This document shows positions 1-8,036 of a stretch of 64,000 bases of DNA, in pieces. Location of the stretch: NCBI GenBank assembly GCA_934754505.1, contig CAKVIE010000002.1:62001-126000 (forward strand). The letters are read 5' to 3'. The translations under genes and the position numbers were made by a program. The notes beneath the pieces are model-generated. The model had not been told where the DNA came from. It saw only the letters and a list, made by a program, of their open reading frames with translations, and searched no databases. The stretch's first letter is position 1; every line of letters begins with the position of its first letter. This DNA is from an uncultured Candidatus Melainabacteria bacterium. GTDB lineage: Bacteria > Cyanobacteriota > Vampirovibrionia > Gastranaerophilales > Gastranaerophilaceae.

Positions 1-2
1 AA

Positions 3-284
3 GAAAAAGCTGACATTTTCATTGCACTTCCGGGAAGTTTCGGCACAATGGACGAAATTTTTCAGGTAATTGTGACAAAACAACTTTCTTACCACAGAAA
101 AGGTATCATTTTCCTTGATGTAGATGATTATTATAAACCGCTGTTTGATATGATGGAAAACTTCTATAAATACGGGTTTGCAAAAGATTTCAACCGAGAA
201 CTTTATTTTATAGCACATTCTGTCGAAGAAACTATGAATTATTGTCAAAACTATACAGAAAAAGAATTTGAATTTAAGTATTAA
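3..284 (+). CDS. LOG family protein, C-terminal part (5' end outside window)
   Basis: The reading frame is open from the window edge, so the start lies upstream. The visible 93 codons contain PGSFGTMDE near the beginning, a variant of the PGGxGTxxE signature of the LOG/lysine-decarboxylase-like (TIGR00730) family. Characterised members are cytokinin riboside 5'-monophosphate phosphoribohydrolases, which release a base from a nucleoside monophosphate in the cytoplasm. The second Gly of the signature is Ser here. After the motif comes the usual amphipathic C-terminal part. An intrinsic terminator follows about 20 bases after the stop. The substrate in this organism cannot be told from the fragment. 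Confidence 0.8.
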   Translation, partial: EKADIFIALPGSFGTMDEIFQVIVTKQLSYHRKGIIFLDVDDYYKPLFDMMENFYKYGFAKDFNRELYFIAHSVEETMNYCQNYTEKEFEFKY

Positions 285-302
285 GTTGGGAGTAAAAACA
301 AA

Positions 303-332
303 AAAAGGGGGGACAAAAATCTCCCCTTTTTT
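303..332 (+). terminator. Intrinsic terminator after the LOG-family gene
   Basis: Arms AAAAGGGGGGA and TCTCCCCTTTT flank a short CAAAAA loop, and a T-run follows. Confidence 0.8.
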
Positions 333-388
333 ATTGTTTTTATATAATTACGCAAATCCGCTCCTCGTGATGACGTATTCTTTCTGAT

Positions 389-475
389 GTCATTGCGAGG
401 AAATCGTGCGAAAAACTTATAAATAAAAACAGATAAACTAAACTGAAGGCAACTTGTTGCCCGTGGCAATCCGGA
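389..475. repeat. REP-like unit, degenerate and expanded
   Basis: It begins with TGTCATTGCGAGGAAATCGTG and ends with CCCGTGGCAATCCGG, the two conserved ends of the family, but carries about 50 extra bases between them. Part of the insert (AACTGAAGGCAACTTGTTGCC) reappears in inverse orientation near 15.1 kb. Confidence 0.5.
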
Positions 476-481
476 AAAACA

Positions 482-516
482 CGTCATTGCGAGAGGCTTT
501 GCCTCGTGGCAATCCA
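482..516. repeat. REP-like hairpin unit
   Basis: CGTCATTGCGAGAGGC-TTT-GCCTCGTGGCAATCC is an imperfect palindrome (GAGGC/GCCTC core, ATTGC/GCAAT outer arms). A near-identical unit lies at 14583-14616, in both cases directly before a 121-bp repeat copy. Confidence 0.7.
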
Positions 517-534
517 GAAAATATAAACAAAACG

Positions 535-655
535 AAGTTTTGTCTATGAGTGAAACGAATTCAGCCCCCACGGCAGTGGTCGTGTCTTTTCTTTTTCTTG
601 GGGTACACGTTCTTTTTCTTTTCTCATCGAAAAAGAAAAGAAAAAGAATGGGTAC
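535..655. repeat. 121-bp perfect repeat, copy A
   Basis: This stretch is identical base for base to 14642-14762. It starts AAGTTTTGTCTATGAGTG and ends AAAGAATGGGTAC. Its right half is a strong hairpin: arms TTCTTTTTCTTTTCT (610-624) and AGAAAAGAAAAAGAA (634-648) around a 9-base loop. It has no coding potential of its own. Confidence 0.85.
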
Positions 656-748
656 CAAGAAAAGTAAATATCTGTAAAACCACTGAATCACCACGTCGCT
701 CACTATTTTAATCGTTTCACTCCTCGTGATGACGCATTTCTTTTCTAC

Positions 749-786
749 GTCATTGCGAGGAAAACGTAGTTTTCCGTGGCAATCCA
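749..786. repeat. REP-like hairpin unit
   Basis: CGTCATTGCGAGGAAAAC-GTA-GTTTTCCGTGGCAATCC has the same conserved ends as the other units but a different palindromic core (GGAAAAC/GTTTTCC). Confidence 0.7.
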
Positions 787-847
787 GAAAAAACTTTCAA
801 AATTAAATCAGATTAATTAAACTGAAAGGCAGCTTTCTGCCCAATCA

Positions 848-880
848 AAAAGACCTTGTTATACACAAAGTCCTTTTAAT
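848..880 (-). terminator. Intrinsic terminator of the helicase-nuclease gene
   Basis: A hairpin built on AAAAAGACCTTG and CAAAGTCCTTTT ends in T's on the minus strand, 25-60 bases past the stop of the next gene. A close relative of this hairpin lies at 9206-9239. Confidence 0.6.
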
Positions 881-906
881 TTTTGTTTTCGCATTATATT
901 TACAAA

Positions 907-3900
907 CTACAAACTTGTTGCAATTCTTGAAAGGCAAGCCTCTTTCGCCCTCAACCAGTCACGATAAGAAACTCGAAGAACCGTCAAGCCCGAACGCTCT
1001 AAAATTAATTGCTTTTTAATCGGTGAAATGTGTGACGGGCTTTCATCGGGCATGCCGTCACATTCGACAACGACTGATTTTCCGTCTTTATTTTCAACGA
1101 GCATATCGCATTTTAAACCTGCCGATTCAAATCCGCCTTTAACTGCATATTCTCGTTTTTCCAAACATTCTGCGAGTTCCCGCTCAAAATCATTATTAAA
1201 TGTGCTGATGTAGCCGTTTGTTTCAACGAGATTTCTTCTTTCTTCATAAGTTTTAATATATTCAATATAATCTCTCAAAAGTCCTGCAGGCAAAGTGTCG
1301 GGATCTTTTGACAAAAAAGAAATACATTGTTTTTTCGCTCTTGTGATTGCAACGTTGAACAAATTCGGTTTTTGCAAGAATGTTAAACTTTGCGGAAAAC
1401 TGTTATCCGCAATCGCCCACGACATAATGATTATGTCACGTTCATCACCTTGGAAAGTATGAGCCGTTCCAACATCAACCTGATGTCGTTGCAATGTTGC
1501 ATCAGAAAAGGCTTTCATCAAAGATTTTTTTATTGCCTCAACCTGACTTCTGAAAGGAGAAATAACACCTATTGAAACAGGTTTGTAATTTCTGTCACGA
1601 TTTGCTTCGTCACGAATAATAATTTCGTGCATTTTTTCAATAATAGCTTCGATTTCGGGGATATTTCTCGTTGCATCTCCATCAACTTTTCCCGACGGCA
1701 CACGACAAAGCTCCAAAACCTTTCTGCTATCGTCATTTCTCGACATTATACGAAGTCCGCCGCCATAAAATTCTTTATTACTAAAATCAATTATCGGAGG
1801 TAAACTTCTGAAATGCTCATCAAGCAAAACAGGCGACATGCAGTAATAGCCTGCCAAATCGTACATTGAATTTGTCCTGAATCTCCACATCAAACGATAT
1901 TTATCGGGGATATCATATTGGCTCAAAAACGACTGTTCTTTTGCATTTTCAAGGAATGACAAATGCGGAAGCTGTTTGTCATCGCCGACAATAACCGCTT
2001 TTTTCGCACGGAACAAAATCGGGATACAGCTTGCAATATCACATTGAGAAGCCTCATCTATAATTGCAACGTCGAAAAGCCCCGGTTTCATAGGCAAAGA
2101 CCCTGAAACCGCATAAGTAGTGACACATTGGCACGGAAAAGCTTCAAGCAGAGGTCTGAAATCTTCACCCTCAAGCAATCTGTTTTGAAGATTTTTCTTT
2201 CGTTCAACAAGAGCCTTTGTGTGAACATACAAACGCTGACGTTTTACTCTGTCACGCAAAAGTCCTCTCAAAGCCTCACGTCTGACGTTTTTCAAAATAT
2301 TTACGGCAAGTTTTTTCTGTTTCTTTTGGAGAGAATGAATTTCGTCCGTAAGTTCAGTAATATTTCCCGTTTTATAAATATCAGCCTCGATTTTAGCCGC
2401 TTTTGCCGCAAGCTCACTGCCTTTCAACTCTTTTCTTATTTGTGCAATATTCTCCCAATCGGGTTCAAATTCAACTAATTTCAATATTTTACGAAGTTTA
2501 AAACTTCTTGATGAAAGTTTAAATTTTCCGAAAAAGCTCGGTTTTTCAAGTTCTTTTTCGATTTTATCAAGTAAAAGTTTGACGTTTTCAACATCGGTAA
2601 CGCTCAATTTTTTTCTTATAAAAACAGGTTTTTCTTCAAGAAGTTCAGCTTGTTCTTTAGAAATTTCAGTCCATTGTTCTTCAAGATTAATAATTTTGTC
2701 GCAGCGTTGTTTTCTGTCATTCAATTTGGCAAACAAAGCCCGCATGTCGTCAACCGTTGTGAGCATTGCTTCTTCATAACCTGTATCGAGGTCAATCTTA
2801 TTTGAAATCAAATTTTGAAGTTTGTTTGATAATTCTTTTTGGTAGTTCATTCTGCCTGCACGAATTGCAAGATACGGTGCACCCAAAGCATTCAATCTGT
2901 CTGCAACAACATCGGTTGCCTTATCCATTCTGGAAGCTACCAAAACAGTTTTACCGTTTGCAACCAAATGCGAAACAAGGTTTACAATAGTTTGAGATTT
3001 TCCCGTTCCCGGAGGACCTGAAACTGACACAAGAGAGTTTCTCTCAAGATTTTTTAAAACATCTTCCTGTGAATCACTTAACGGAAGCGGTGTTACAGGA
3101 CAAAATGATGAAATATTTTTATCCGCCTCAATCATTCTTTCGGGTAAAATGCTTTTGCCCGTCATAAATTCTTCGTTTATAACATTCAAAACCGTTTCTC
3201 TAAACATACCGCTCGGCATTTCTGACATTTGCATTAATTCGTGCAAAACACCAGCCGTCACGTCGGGTCTTTTGGTCAAAATCAATGCACTTTGATTTGT
3301 TACCGCAACTTTTTCGATTTTACTTTTAATTTTTGTTTTGGAAGAATTTTCGTCATCTTCATCGCTGTCATCACTGCTGTTTCCCGACCCCGAAAAAATT
3401 CCCGTAGAATCCTCATAGACATCATCTTCGTGGTTTAATTTCACTTCAATATCGGGAACTAAAGATTTCAAGGTTGTTATAAAAATCTGTAAACCTTCTT
3501 CTGTCAACGGAAGCGGCGGCACAACGTCCAAAATGCCCTCAAGCATTTGTTCGGTTTCTTCTTCGTCATCGCTTTTTGCCATTAATGCCGTCAAAGCACC
3601 TGTATTTACCGACAAAACTTCATCTTGCAAACTGCATTTAATATTCATTCCGTCACGTTCAAGTTTGCACGGCATATACAAAAGAGGAGTCAAATATTCG
3701 TTGTATTTACGGCTTTTGCTGTTTTTCCCCGCCAAAAATAAATATCCGTATATTAAATATTTATCTTTTTGACCGTTTTCCGATTGAATCATAAGTTCAA
3801 CAATATTGCTGTTGCTGCCGTCAAGATACAATGGCGAGCTGAATTCCGAAAACAGCTGCTCCTGCATGGGAAAACTTTTTTTGCTTTTTTTATTGCCTTC

Positions 3901-4077
3901 ACCCGCCAAATGAGAATCTGTCAAGAAAATCCACTTATTATCTTTATCCTGTTTCAAATTTCTAAATGTTGAGCTTTTAACTTCTTCTCTGACACAGTCG
4001 TGCAAATAAAGGCTCAATCGTCTTATAAAACTGTTATGAAATGCGGAATTTAATATTTTTGTGGCTTCTTGAAGCAT
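907..4077 (-). CDS. UPF1/DNA2-like superfamily 1 helicase with C-terminal PD-(D/E)XK-type nuclease domain
   Basis: The 1056-residue protein carries a full SF1B helicase set: Walker A GPPGTGKSQT near residue 353, motif II IDEASQCD near 673, motif III GDDKQLP near 697, motif V HTFQGDERD near 870 and motif VI NVAITRAKK near 906. The last 110 residues contain CDMLVENKDGKSVVVECDG, which matches the Vsr/MTES_1575-type restriction-endonuclease fold in pattern. A coiled region separates Walker A from motif II, as in UPF1-like proteins. An acidic Asp/Ser stretch lies near residues 230-250. The likely role is nucleic-acid unwinding coupled to cleavage, in repair or in defence. AGAGGA sits 6 bases before the ATG. 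The glycosyltransferase gene ends 38 bases upstream on the same strand, so cotranscription is likely. Confidence 0.85.
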   Translation of the reverse strand: MLQEATKILNSAFHNSFIRRLSLYLHDCVREEVKSSTFRNLKQDKDNKWIFLTDSHLAGEGNKKSKKSFPMQEQLFSEFSSPLYLDGSNSNIVELMIQSENGQKDKYLIYGYLFLAGKNSKSRKYNEYLTPLLYMPCKLERDGMNIKCSLQDEVLSVNTGALTALMAKSDDEEETEQMLEGILDVVPPLPLTEEGLQIFITTLKSLVPDIEVKLNHEDDVYEDSTGIFSGSGNSSDDSDEDDENSSKTKIKSKIEKVAVTNQSALILTKRPDVTAGVLHELMQMSEMPSGMFRETVLNVINEEFMTGKSILPERMIEADKNISSFCPVTPLPLSDSQEDVLKNLERNSLVSVSGPPGTGKSQTIVNLVSHLVANGKTVLVASRMDKATDVVADRLNALGAPYLAIRAGRMNYQKELSNKLQNLISNKIDLDTGYEEAMLTTVDDMRALFAKLNDRKQRCDKIINLEEQWTEISKEQAELLEEKPVFIRKKLSVTDVENVKLLLDKIEKELEKPSFFGKFKLSSRSFKLRKILKLVEFEPDWENIAQIRKELKGSELAAKAAKIEADIYKTGNITELTDEIHSLQKKQKKLAVNILKNVRREALRGLLRDRVKRQRLYVHTKALVERKKNLQNRLLEGEDFRPLLEAFPCQCVTTYAVSGSLPMKPGLFDVAIIDEASQCDIASCIPILFRAKKAVIVGDDKQLPHLSFLENAKEQSFLSQYDIPDKYRLMWRFRTNSMYDLAGYYCMSPVLLDEHFRSLPPIIDFSNKEFYGGGLRIMSRNDDSRKVLELCRVPSGKVDGDATRNIPEIEAIIEKMHEIIIRDEANRDRNYKPVSIGVISPFRSQVEAIKKSLMKAFSDATLQRHQVDVGTAHTFQGDERDIIIMSWAIADNSFPQSLTFLQKPNLFNVAITRAKKQCISFLSKDPDTLPAGLLRDYIEYIKTYEERRNLVETNGYISTFNNDFERELAECLEKREYAVKGGFESAGLKCDMLVENKDGKSVVVECDGMPDESPSHISPIKKQLILERSGLTVLRVSYRDWLRAKEACLSRIATSL

Positions 4078-4115
4078 AATAATCCTCTAATGTCTAAAAA
4101 ATCTTTTTGGGCAAA

Positions 4116-5096
4116 CTATACCCACAATGATTTTAAAACACTTCTGAATGTAGATAAATCAATCGAAAAAATGATTTTCATCAAAATGCCGTAATATCCC
4201 GAACGGTTAAATTTTTCTCTAAAATATTTTTTGTTTTCTCTAATAAATTTCCACATAACACTGCGGATTAAAACATTATTTCTTATATAATTTTTTTGAG
4301 TTCTTCTCTTTAAATATTTATCGCTGCCTGTAACTTTTAAGGCTTTAGAATAATTTGCACCATGCCGTCTGTAAGCATATAAAGGTGCATCAATTAAGGC
4401 ACTTGAACCGATTAAGTGTGCAAAGGAAAAAATAAATTTATCTGCTGTAATTTTAATCTCGGACGATTTTTTCAATTTGAAAAGAAACTCGCAGACTGAC
4501 TTTCTGATTACGGCAGAAGTTGATGGCGACCAATGCCACGTTGCAAAACAGTATTTTTTATTGCTTAAATATTTAACTTCAAAATCTTTTTTTTCAAAAT
4601 CAGTAGAAAACATATCAGGTGAAAAATGTACATTTTCCTTGAAGTCACAGCCTTTTAAAAACGGACAATCCGAAGATACAAACGAGTGAATAACCCCGTT
4701 TTCATCGATTTCAATCTGTCTTGCAGAAGTCATTGCAACGGTTGTCGTCAAATGGGTTTTTATATGAGCTGCTGCAAATTCCTTGAAAAGAACATCATCA
4801 CCGTCCGTAAGTGTTACAAACTCGCCATCTGCAGCCTTTACCCCCTCAATAAAAGATGAAAGCTGCCCTTTATTAACTTCATTTTTTATCAAAGTAATTT
4901 TTATATCGGGATTTTGCGAAATAAATTTTTCAACGATTTCAACGCTGTTATCTGAAGATTTGTCATCAACCACAATAATTTCCCTGTTTTCATAAGACTG
5001 CTCTTTTATAGAAGTAAGACATTCTTCAATAAAAATCGCCTTATTAAAACAAGTTACGATAAATGAAATTTTCGGAATTTTAAACTCTATCGTCAA
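4116..5096 (-). CDS. Family 2 glycosyltransferase
   Basis: This 326-residue protein starts with the GT-A nucleotide-sugar fold: FIVTCFNKAIFIEECL, then VVDDKSSDNS near residue 42, and the metal-binding acidic motif TDGDDV near residue 99. It should transfer a sugar from a nucleotide donor to a surface glycan or lipid acceptor at the inner face of the membrane. The acceptor cannot be read from sequence. The start is a TTG preceded by AAGGA. No other glycan genes lie nearby, and the partner downstream is the helicase-nuclease, so the context does not explain its job. Confidence 0.85.
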   Translation of the reverse strand: MTIEFKIPKISFIVTCFNKAIFIEECLTSIKEQSYENREIIVVDDKSSDNSVEIVEKFISQNPDIKITLIKNEVNKGQLSSFIEGVKAADGEFVTLTDGDDVLFKEFAAAHIKTHLTTTVAMTSARQIEIDENGVIHSFVSSDCPFLKGCDFKENVHFSPDMFSTDFEKKDFEVKYLSNKKYCFATWHWSPSTSAVIRKSVCEFLFKLKKSSEIKITADKFIFSFAHLIGSSALIDAPLYAYRRHGANYSKALKVTGSDKYLKRRTQKNYIRNNVLIRSVMWKFIRENKKYFREKFNRSGYYGILMKIIFSIDLSTFRSVLKSLWV

Positions 5097-5386
5097 AACA
5101 AAATCCTTATATTAAATATGATTATAACAGCTAATTTAAAATCTGAAAATGTTTTTACGAAAATATCTTCTGCTAAAAAATTGTTTTTCACTCAAAAAAA
5201 ACATGTTTTATGCAAATTTTTCCGCAAAAAAAATAAAAAAACTCTCTTTTTTATCATTTTTTATCATTTTTTATCAAAATTTTAACAAAATGTTGCAAAA
5301 TGTTAAAAATGCAAAAATAAATTAAAGTTTTTATTTTATTTGTCGATAACAAGTGCAAGAGGTGAGATAATTTAAGGTTTTTAGTG
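5097..5386. other. AT-rich divergent intergenic region
   Basis: This 290-base spacer separates the glycosyltransferase (minus) from the candidate toxin (plus). It contains three tandem TTTTTTATCA-like units near 5246-5275 and several TTAACAAAATG/TTGCAAAATG repeats. Promoters for both directions should be here, but I cannot place one with confidence. Confidence 0.4.
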
Positions 5387-6019
5387 ATGAATACGACATT
5401 TAATCCTGCATTGTCGCAGGTAGCTGCCAAAAACATTGAATCTGCGGCGGTTAAACCAAAAGAAAACAACCATATTGAGCATAAGCAAATGACAGAGGCT
5501 TATTCGAGTAATTACTCAAGTACCGCTCGTTCTATGGCTTTAGCAGGAATAAATATTGCCAAACCAACGGAAAAAACCGATAACGTAAACTACACCGAAG
5601 GTATAAATTGCAAGGTCGTTAAAGAAACAACGGCTGATGAAACAAATACTTGGTGGAAAGAAGAAATGGGTTATGATAACCCTCCTTATTTACCGAAAAC
5701 AAAAGTTCAACATATAGAATTAGAAGAAGATACAAAATTTGTTCGTGTTTATGATGGAGTAAACTCGGGCATGTATGGCGGCTGGGTTATGAAAGCATCC
5801 GATGTAGAAGGTTTAACCCCAAAAGAAATACAAGATAAATTTGCATTACCTCAAACACCTTGCAAAATGTGCGATGTAACACTTCAAAAAGGTACTCAAA
5901 TGCGTGCAGGATTATGTAATCAGCTTGAAGGTTGGGGAAATGGAGGCGGCGTCCAGTTCGATTTAATGGGACAAAGGGTCGGAGATTTTGGTAACGAAAG
6001 ACCTATTCCGGATATTTAA
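5387..6019 (+). CDS. Candidate polymorphic-toxin-type protein with lineage N-terminal motif
   Basis: The 210-residue protein has two parts. Residues 1-75 are low-complexity (Ser, Ala, Asn, Lys) and include STARSMALAGINIAK, resembling the N-termini of the GH13 and HNH proteins of this window. Residues 100-210 are a compact domain: FVRVYDG near the front, YGGWVM, then DKFALPQTP, a KGTQMRAG strand and GNGGGVQFDL near the end. From memory this order (Arg-Val-Tyr, ALP, P/K-G-T-x-x-x-x-G, GGG-x-Q-Y/F) is typical of toxin domains of polymorphic and contact-dependent systems, possibly ADP-ribosyltransferase-like or NAD-glycohydrolase-like. No enzyme activity is assigned with confidence. The ATG at 5387 is preferred over the overlapping GTG at 5384, with AAGG 9 bases upstream. 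A terminator and then a small independently promoted gene follow. Confidence 0.6.
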   Translation: MNTTFNPALSQVAAKNIESAAVKPKENNHIEHKQMTEAYSSNYSSTARSMALAGINIAKPTEKTDNVNYTEGINCKVVKETTADETNTWWKEEMGYDNPPYLPKTKVQHIELEEDTKFVRVYDGVNSGMYGGWVMKASDVEGLTPKEIQDKFALPQTPCKMCDVTLQKGTQMRAGLCNQLEGWGNGGGVQFDLMGQRVGDFGNERPIPDI

Positions 6020-6027
6020 AAATTTTC

Positions 6028-6051
6028 AAACCGAGATTTTTATCTCGGTTT
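6028..6051 (+). terminator. Hairpin terminator between toxin candidate and downstream gene
   Basis: AAACCGAGA and TCTCGGTTT form a perfect 9-bp stem with a 6-base loop. The following GCTTTTA tract is only moderately T-rich, so termination may be partial. Confidence 0.65.
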
Positions 6052-6077
6052 GCTTTTATATTCAAAAAAGTTATAAT
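6050..6077 (+). promoter_or_regulatory. Promoter for the candidate immunity gene
   Basis: TTGCTT (6050-6055), a 16-base spacer and a perfect TATAAT (6072-6077) lie just behind the terminator of the preceding gene. The start codon is 21 bases downstream with AAAGG before it. The small gene can therefore be expressed without its upstream neighbour. Confidence 0.6.
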
Positions 6078-6098
6078 TAGAAAAAAAAGGATAAAACT

Positions 6099-6443
6099 AT
6101 GGATATAAAAACAGAAAAGAATATTTTAACCTTAAACAATAAAAAAATTAAATTTGACCATAACATAAGACAAATTGATGCTTATGATGACAATGTAATT
6201 ATTTTGCTTGAAATACCTAACAACGACAATACACTTGATAACATATACTGCTACGGACAAAACGGTATCATAAAATGGCAGGTTCAATCAATAAAAGAAG
6301 CTTTCCCCGAAATGAAAAATGCTTTCCCGTTTGAGCAAATGTCGATTATTGATGATAAAATCAGTGCCTCTGATTTTTACGGCAGAAGATTTTTCATAAA
6401 CATTGCCGACGGTCAAATTGTCGGAAAAGATATTGTAAAATAA
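6099..6443 (+). CDS. Small beta-strand-rich protein, candidate immunity protein
   Basis: The 114-residue protein has no signal peptide, no membrane helix and no catalytic motif. Its pattern of short hydrophobic strands, NIYCYGQNGIIKWQVQ in the middle and FFINIADGQIVGKDI at the end, resembles small immunity proteins found next to polymorphic toxins, in which a short repeat of the form xxCYDxxGxxxWQ is common. This similarity is from memory. Position supports it: it sits directly after the toxin candidate on the same strand, with its own promoter and terminator. The alternative is an unrelated orphan protein. Confidence 0.6.
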   Translation: MDIKTEKNILTLNNKKIKFDHNIRQIDAYDDNVIILLEIPNNDNTLDNIYCYGQNGIIKWQVQSIKEAFPEMKNAFPFEQMSIIDDKISASDFYGRRFFINIADGQIVGKDIVK

Positions 6444-6485
6444 ATTGGGAAAAAGAAAACAACAGTAATTATTTTATTTTCGAAT

Positions 6486-6518
6486 AAAAAAAGATGCCGA
6501 TTTTTCGACATCTTTTTT
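6486..6518. terminator. Bidirectional intrinsic terminator
   Basis: AAAAAAGATG (6487-6496) pairs with CATCTTTTTT (6509-6518). It can serve both the small plus-strand gene and the convergent asnS. Confidence 0.85.
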
Positions 6519-6536
6519 GTTGTTCAATTTTTGACC

Positions 6537-7823
6537 TTATGGTTTCAATCTGTCCATAAGTCTTGGGAACGGAATAGTTTCTCTTACGTGAGAAAGTCCG
6601 CAAAGCCAAGCAACCGTTCTTTCTATACCCAAACCGAAACCTGCGTGGGGAACAGAACCGTATTTTCTCAAATCCAAATACCAATCGAAGGTTTCAGGAT
6701 TTAAGTTTTGTTCTTTAATTTTTGCCATTAATTTTTCAATGCTTTCTTCACGCTGACCGCCGCCGATAATTTCACCGTAACCTTCAGGTGCAATCATATC
6801 AACGCATGCTGCTTTGTCATTTTCTGCCTGTTTGAAGTAGAATGCCTTGACACTCATCGGATAATGGTGAATCATAACAGGTTTGTCAAATTCTTCCGAA
6901 ATCAAGGTTTCTTCATCACCGCCGAAGTCTTCACCGTACGGAGTGTCATTTCCTTTTTTGTGAAGAATTTCAATGGCTTCATCATAAGAAATTCTCGGGA
7001 AAGGTCTTTTAATATTTTCAAGTTTAGAAATATCTCTTTCAAGAGTTTCAAGTTCGGGACGACAATGTTCAACGACTTGTTGAACGATGTATTCAACAAA
7101 TTCTTCCGCTAAATCCATATCTTCCCAAATGTCCATAAATGCAACTTCAGGCTCTACCATCCAAAATTCGGTTAAGTGACGGCGAGTTTTGGATTTTTCC
7201 GCTCTGAATGTCGGTCCGAAACAATATGCCTTGCCGACAGCAGCACATGCTGCTTCCATATAAAGCTGTCCGCTTTGTGAAAGATATGCCTTTTGGTCAA
7301 AATAATCAGTTTCAAACAATGTTGTCGAACCTTCACAAGCATTCGGCGTGAATATCGGTGCATCAACAAGTGTAAATCCGTGATTATCAAAGAAATCTCG
7401 TACCGATTTAATAATTCTGTGTCTTATTCTTAAAATAGCCTTTTGCTTCAACGAACGAAGCCACAAATGACGGTGTTCCATAAGAAAATGAGGTCCGTGT
7501 TCTTTCGGAGTAATCGGATAATCTTCCGAACCGCAAATTAATTTAACATTTGTTGCATCAATTTCAAACCCGATTTTTGCTCTGTCAGTCTTCTTTACCG
7601 TTCCTGTTACTTCAACCGAGGACTCTTGAGTGATTTTATCTGCCAATTCAAAAACTTCAGGTGTAACATTGCCCTTGAATACTACCGCTTGAATTTCCGC
7701 AGTTCCGTCACGAAGCTGCAAGAAATGAAGCTTTCCGCTTGAACGCTTGTTATAAAGCCACGCCTTTATCGTAACTTCTTGGTTTTCGTAATTTTTAATG
7801 TCTTCTATGAATATTTTTTTCAT
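6537..7823 (-). CDS. asnS: Asparaginyl-tRNA synthetase
   Basis: This 428-residue class IIb enzyme charges tRNA-Asn with asparagine in the cytoplasm. An N-terminal OB-fold anticodon-binding domain (about residues 5-105, with KLHFLQLRDG) is followed by the catalytic core. The core carries motif 2, FRAEKSKTRRHLTEFWMVEPE in pattern, and motif 3, GFGLGIERTVAWLCG. PKEHG after the OB domain and the ACEGSTTLF loop distinguish AsnRS from AspRS. A start at 7823 is chosen because GTGAGG lies 6 bases upstream. A TTG nine codons earlier falls right at the -10 element and cannot be used. The presence of AsnRS means Asn-tRNA does not depend on transamidation. Confidence 0.95.
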   Translation of the reverse strand: MKKIFIEDIKNYENQEVTIKAWLYNKRSSGKLHFLQLRDGTAEIQAVVFKGNVTPEVFELADKITQESSVEVTGTVKKTDRAKIGFEIDATNVKLICGSEDYPITPKEHGPHFLMEHRHLWLRSLKQKAILRIRHRIIKSVRDFFDNHGFTLVDAPIFTPNACEGSTTLFETDYFDQKAYLSQSGQLYMEAACAAVGKAYCFGPTFRAEKSKTRRHLTEFWMVEPEVAFMDIWEDMDLAEEFVEYIVQQVVEHCRPELETLERDISKLENIKRPFPRISYDEAIEILHKKGNDTPYGEDFGGDEETLISEEFDKPVMIHHYPMSVKAFYFKQAENDKAACVDMIAPEGYGEIIGGGQREESIEKLMAKIKEQNLNPETFDWYLDLRKYGSVPHAGFGLGIERTVAWLCGLSHVRETIPFPRLMDRLKP

Positions 7824-7852
7824 CACAAACCTCACATTTTCTTCTTGCAATA

Positions 7853-7883
7853 ATTATATCCTAAATATTTTAGAAGAATACAA
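7853..7883 (-). promoter_or_regulatory. Promoter of asnS
   Basis: A perfect TATAAT (complement of 7853-7858) and TTGTAT (complement of 7878-7883) are spaced by 19 bases. Transcription would start near 7846, giving a leader of about 23 bases that holds the GTGAGG ribosome site. Confidence 0.5.
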
Positions 7884-7928
7884 ATTTTTTATCTCTTTTC
7901 CATCAAAATTTTCAATGCTTTTTCAAGC

Positions 7929-8036
7929 AAAAAAAAAGAGACTTTTGCAAGTCCCTCGAAAGCTTTTTATGCTCTCTCGTGTGTAAGTGAAAGGTTTAGT
8001 GTGTATGGTAAGTGTGTGTGGAATAAATCAATCATT
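7929..8036 (-). ncRNA. Candidate small RNA
   Basis: An intrinsic terminator on the minus strand at 7929-7957 (stem GGGACTT/AAGTCTC in its minus-strand reading, then a run of more than eight T's) ends no known gene. Upstream on the same strand lies TTGATA (complement of 8065-8070), 17 bases, TATATA (complement of 8042-8047). Together they define a transcript of about 107 bases with no useful open frame and no family I recognise. Transcription is inferred. Confidence 0.4.

Larger units (their letters stand above)
333..906. other. Repeat-rich intergenic region without a supported gene
   Basis: About 570 bases hold three REP-like hairpin units, a copy of a 121-bp repeat, and the terminator of the following minus-strand gene. 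The reverse-strand open frame at 281-703 is explained by the repeat: its central peptide recurs in the other copy near 14.7 kb. I see no start signal or family similarity for it. Confidence 0.7.

Noticed and set aside
281..703. 140-codon minus-strand open frame
   Set aside because: It spans a 121-bp repeat, and its core peptide recurs at 14418-14774 only because the repeat does; no ribosome site or family similarity.
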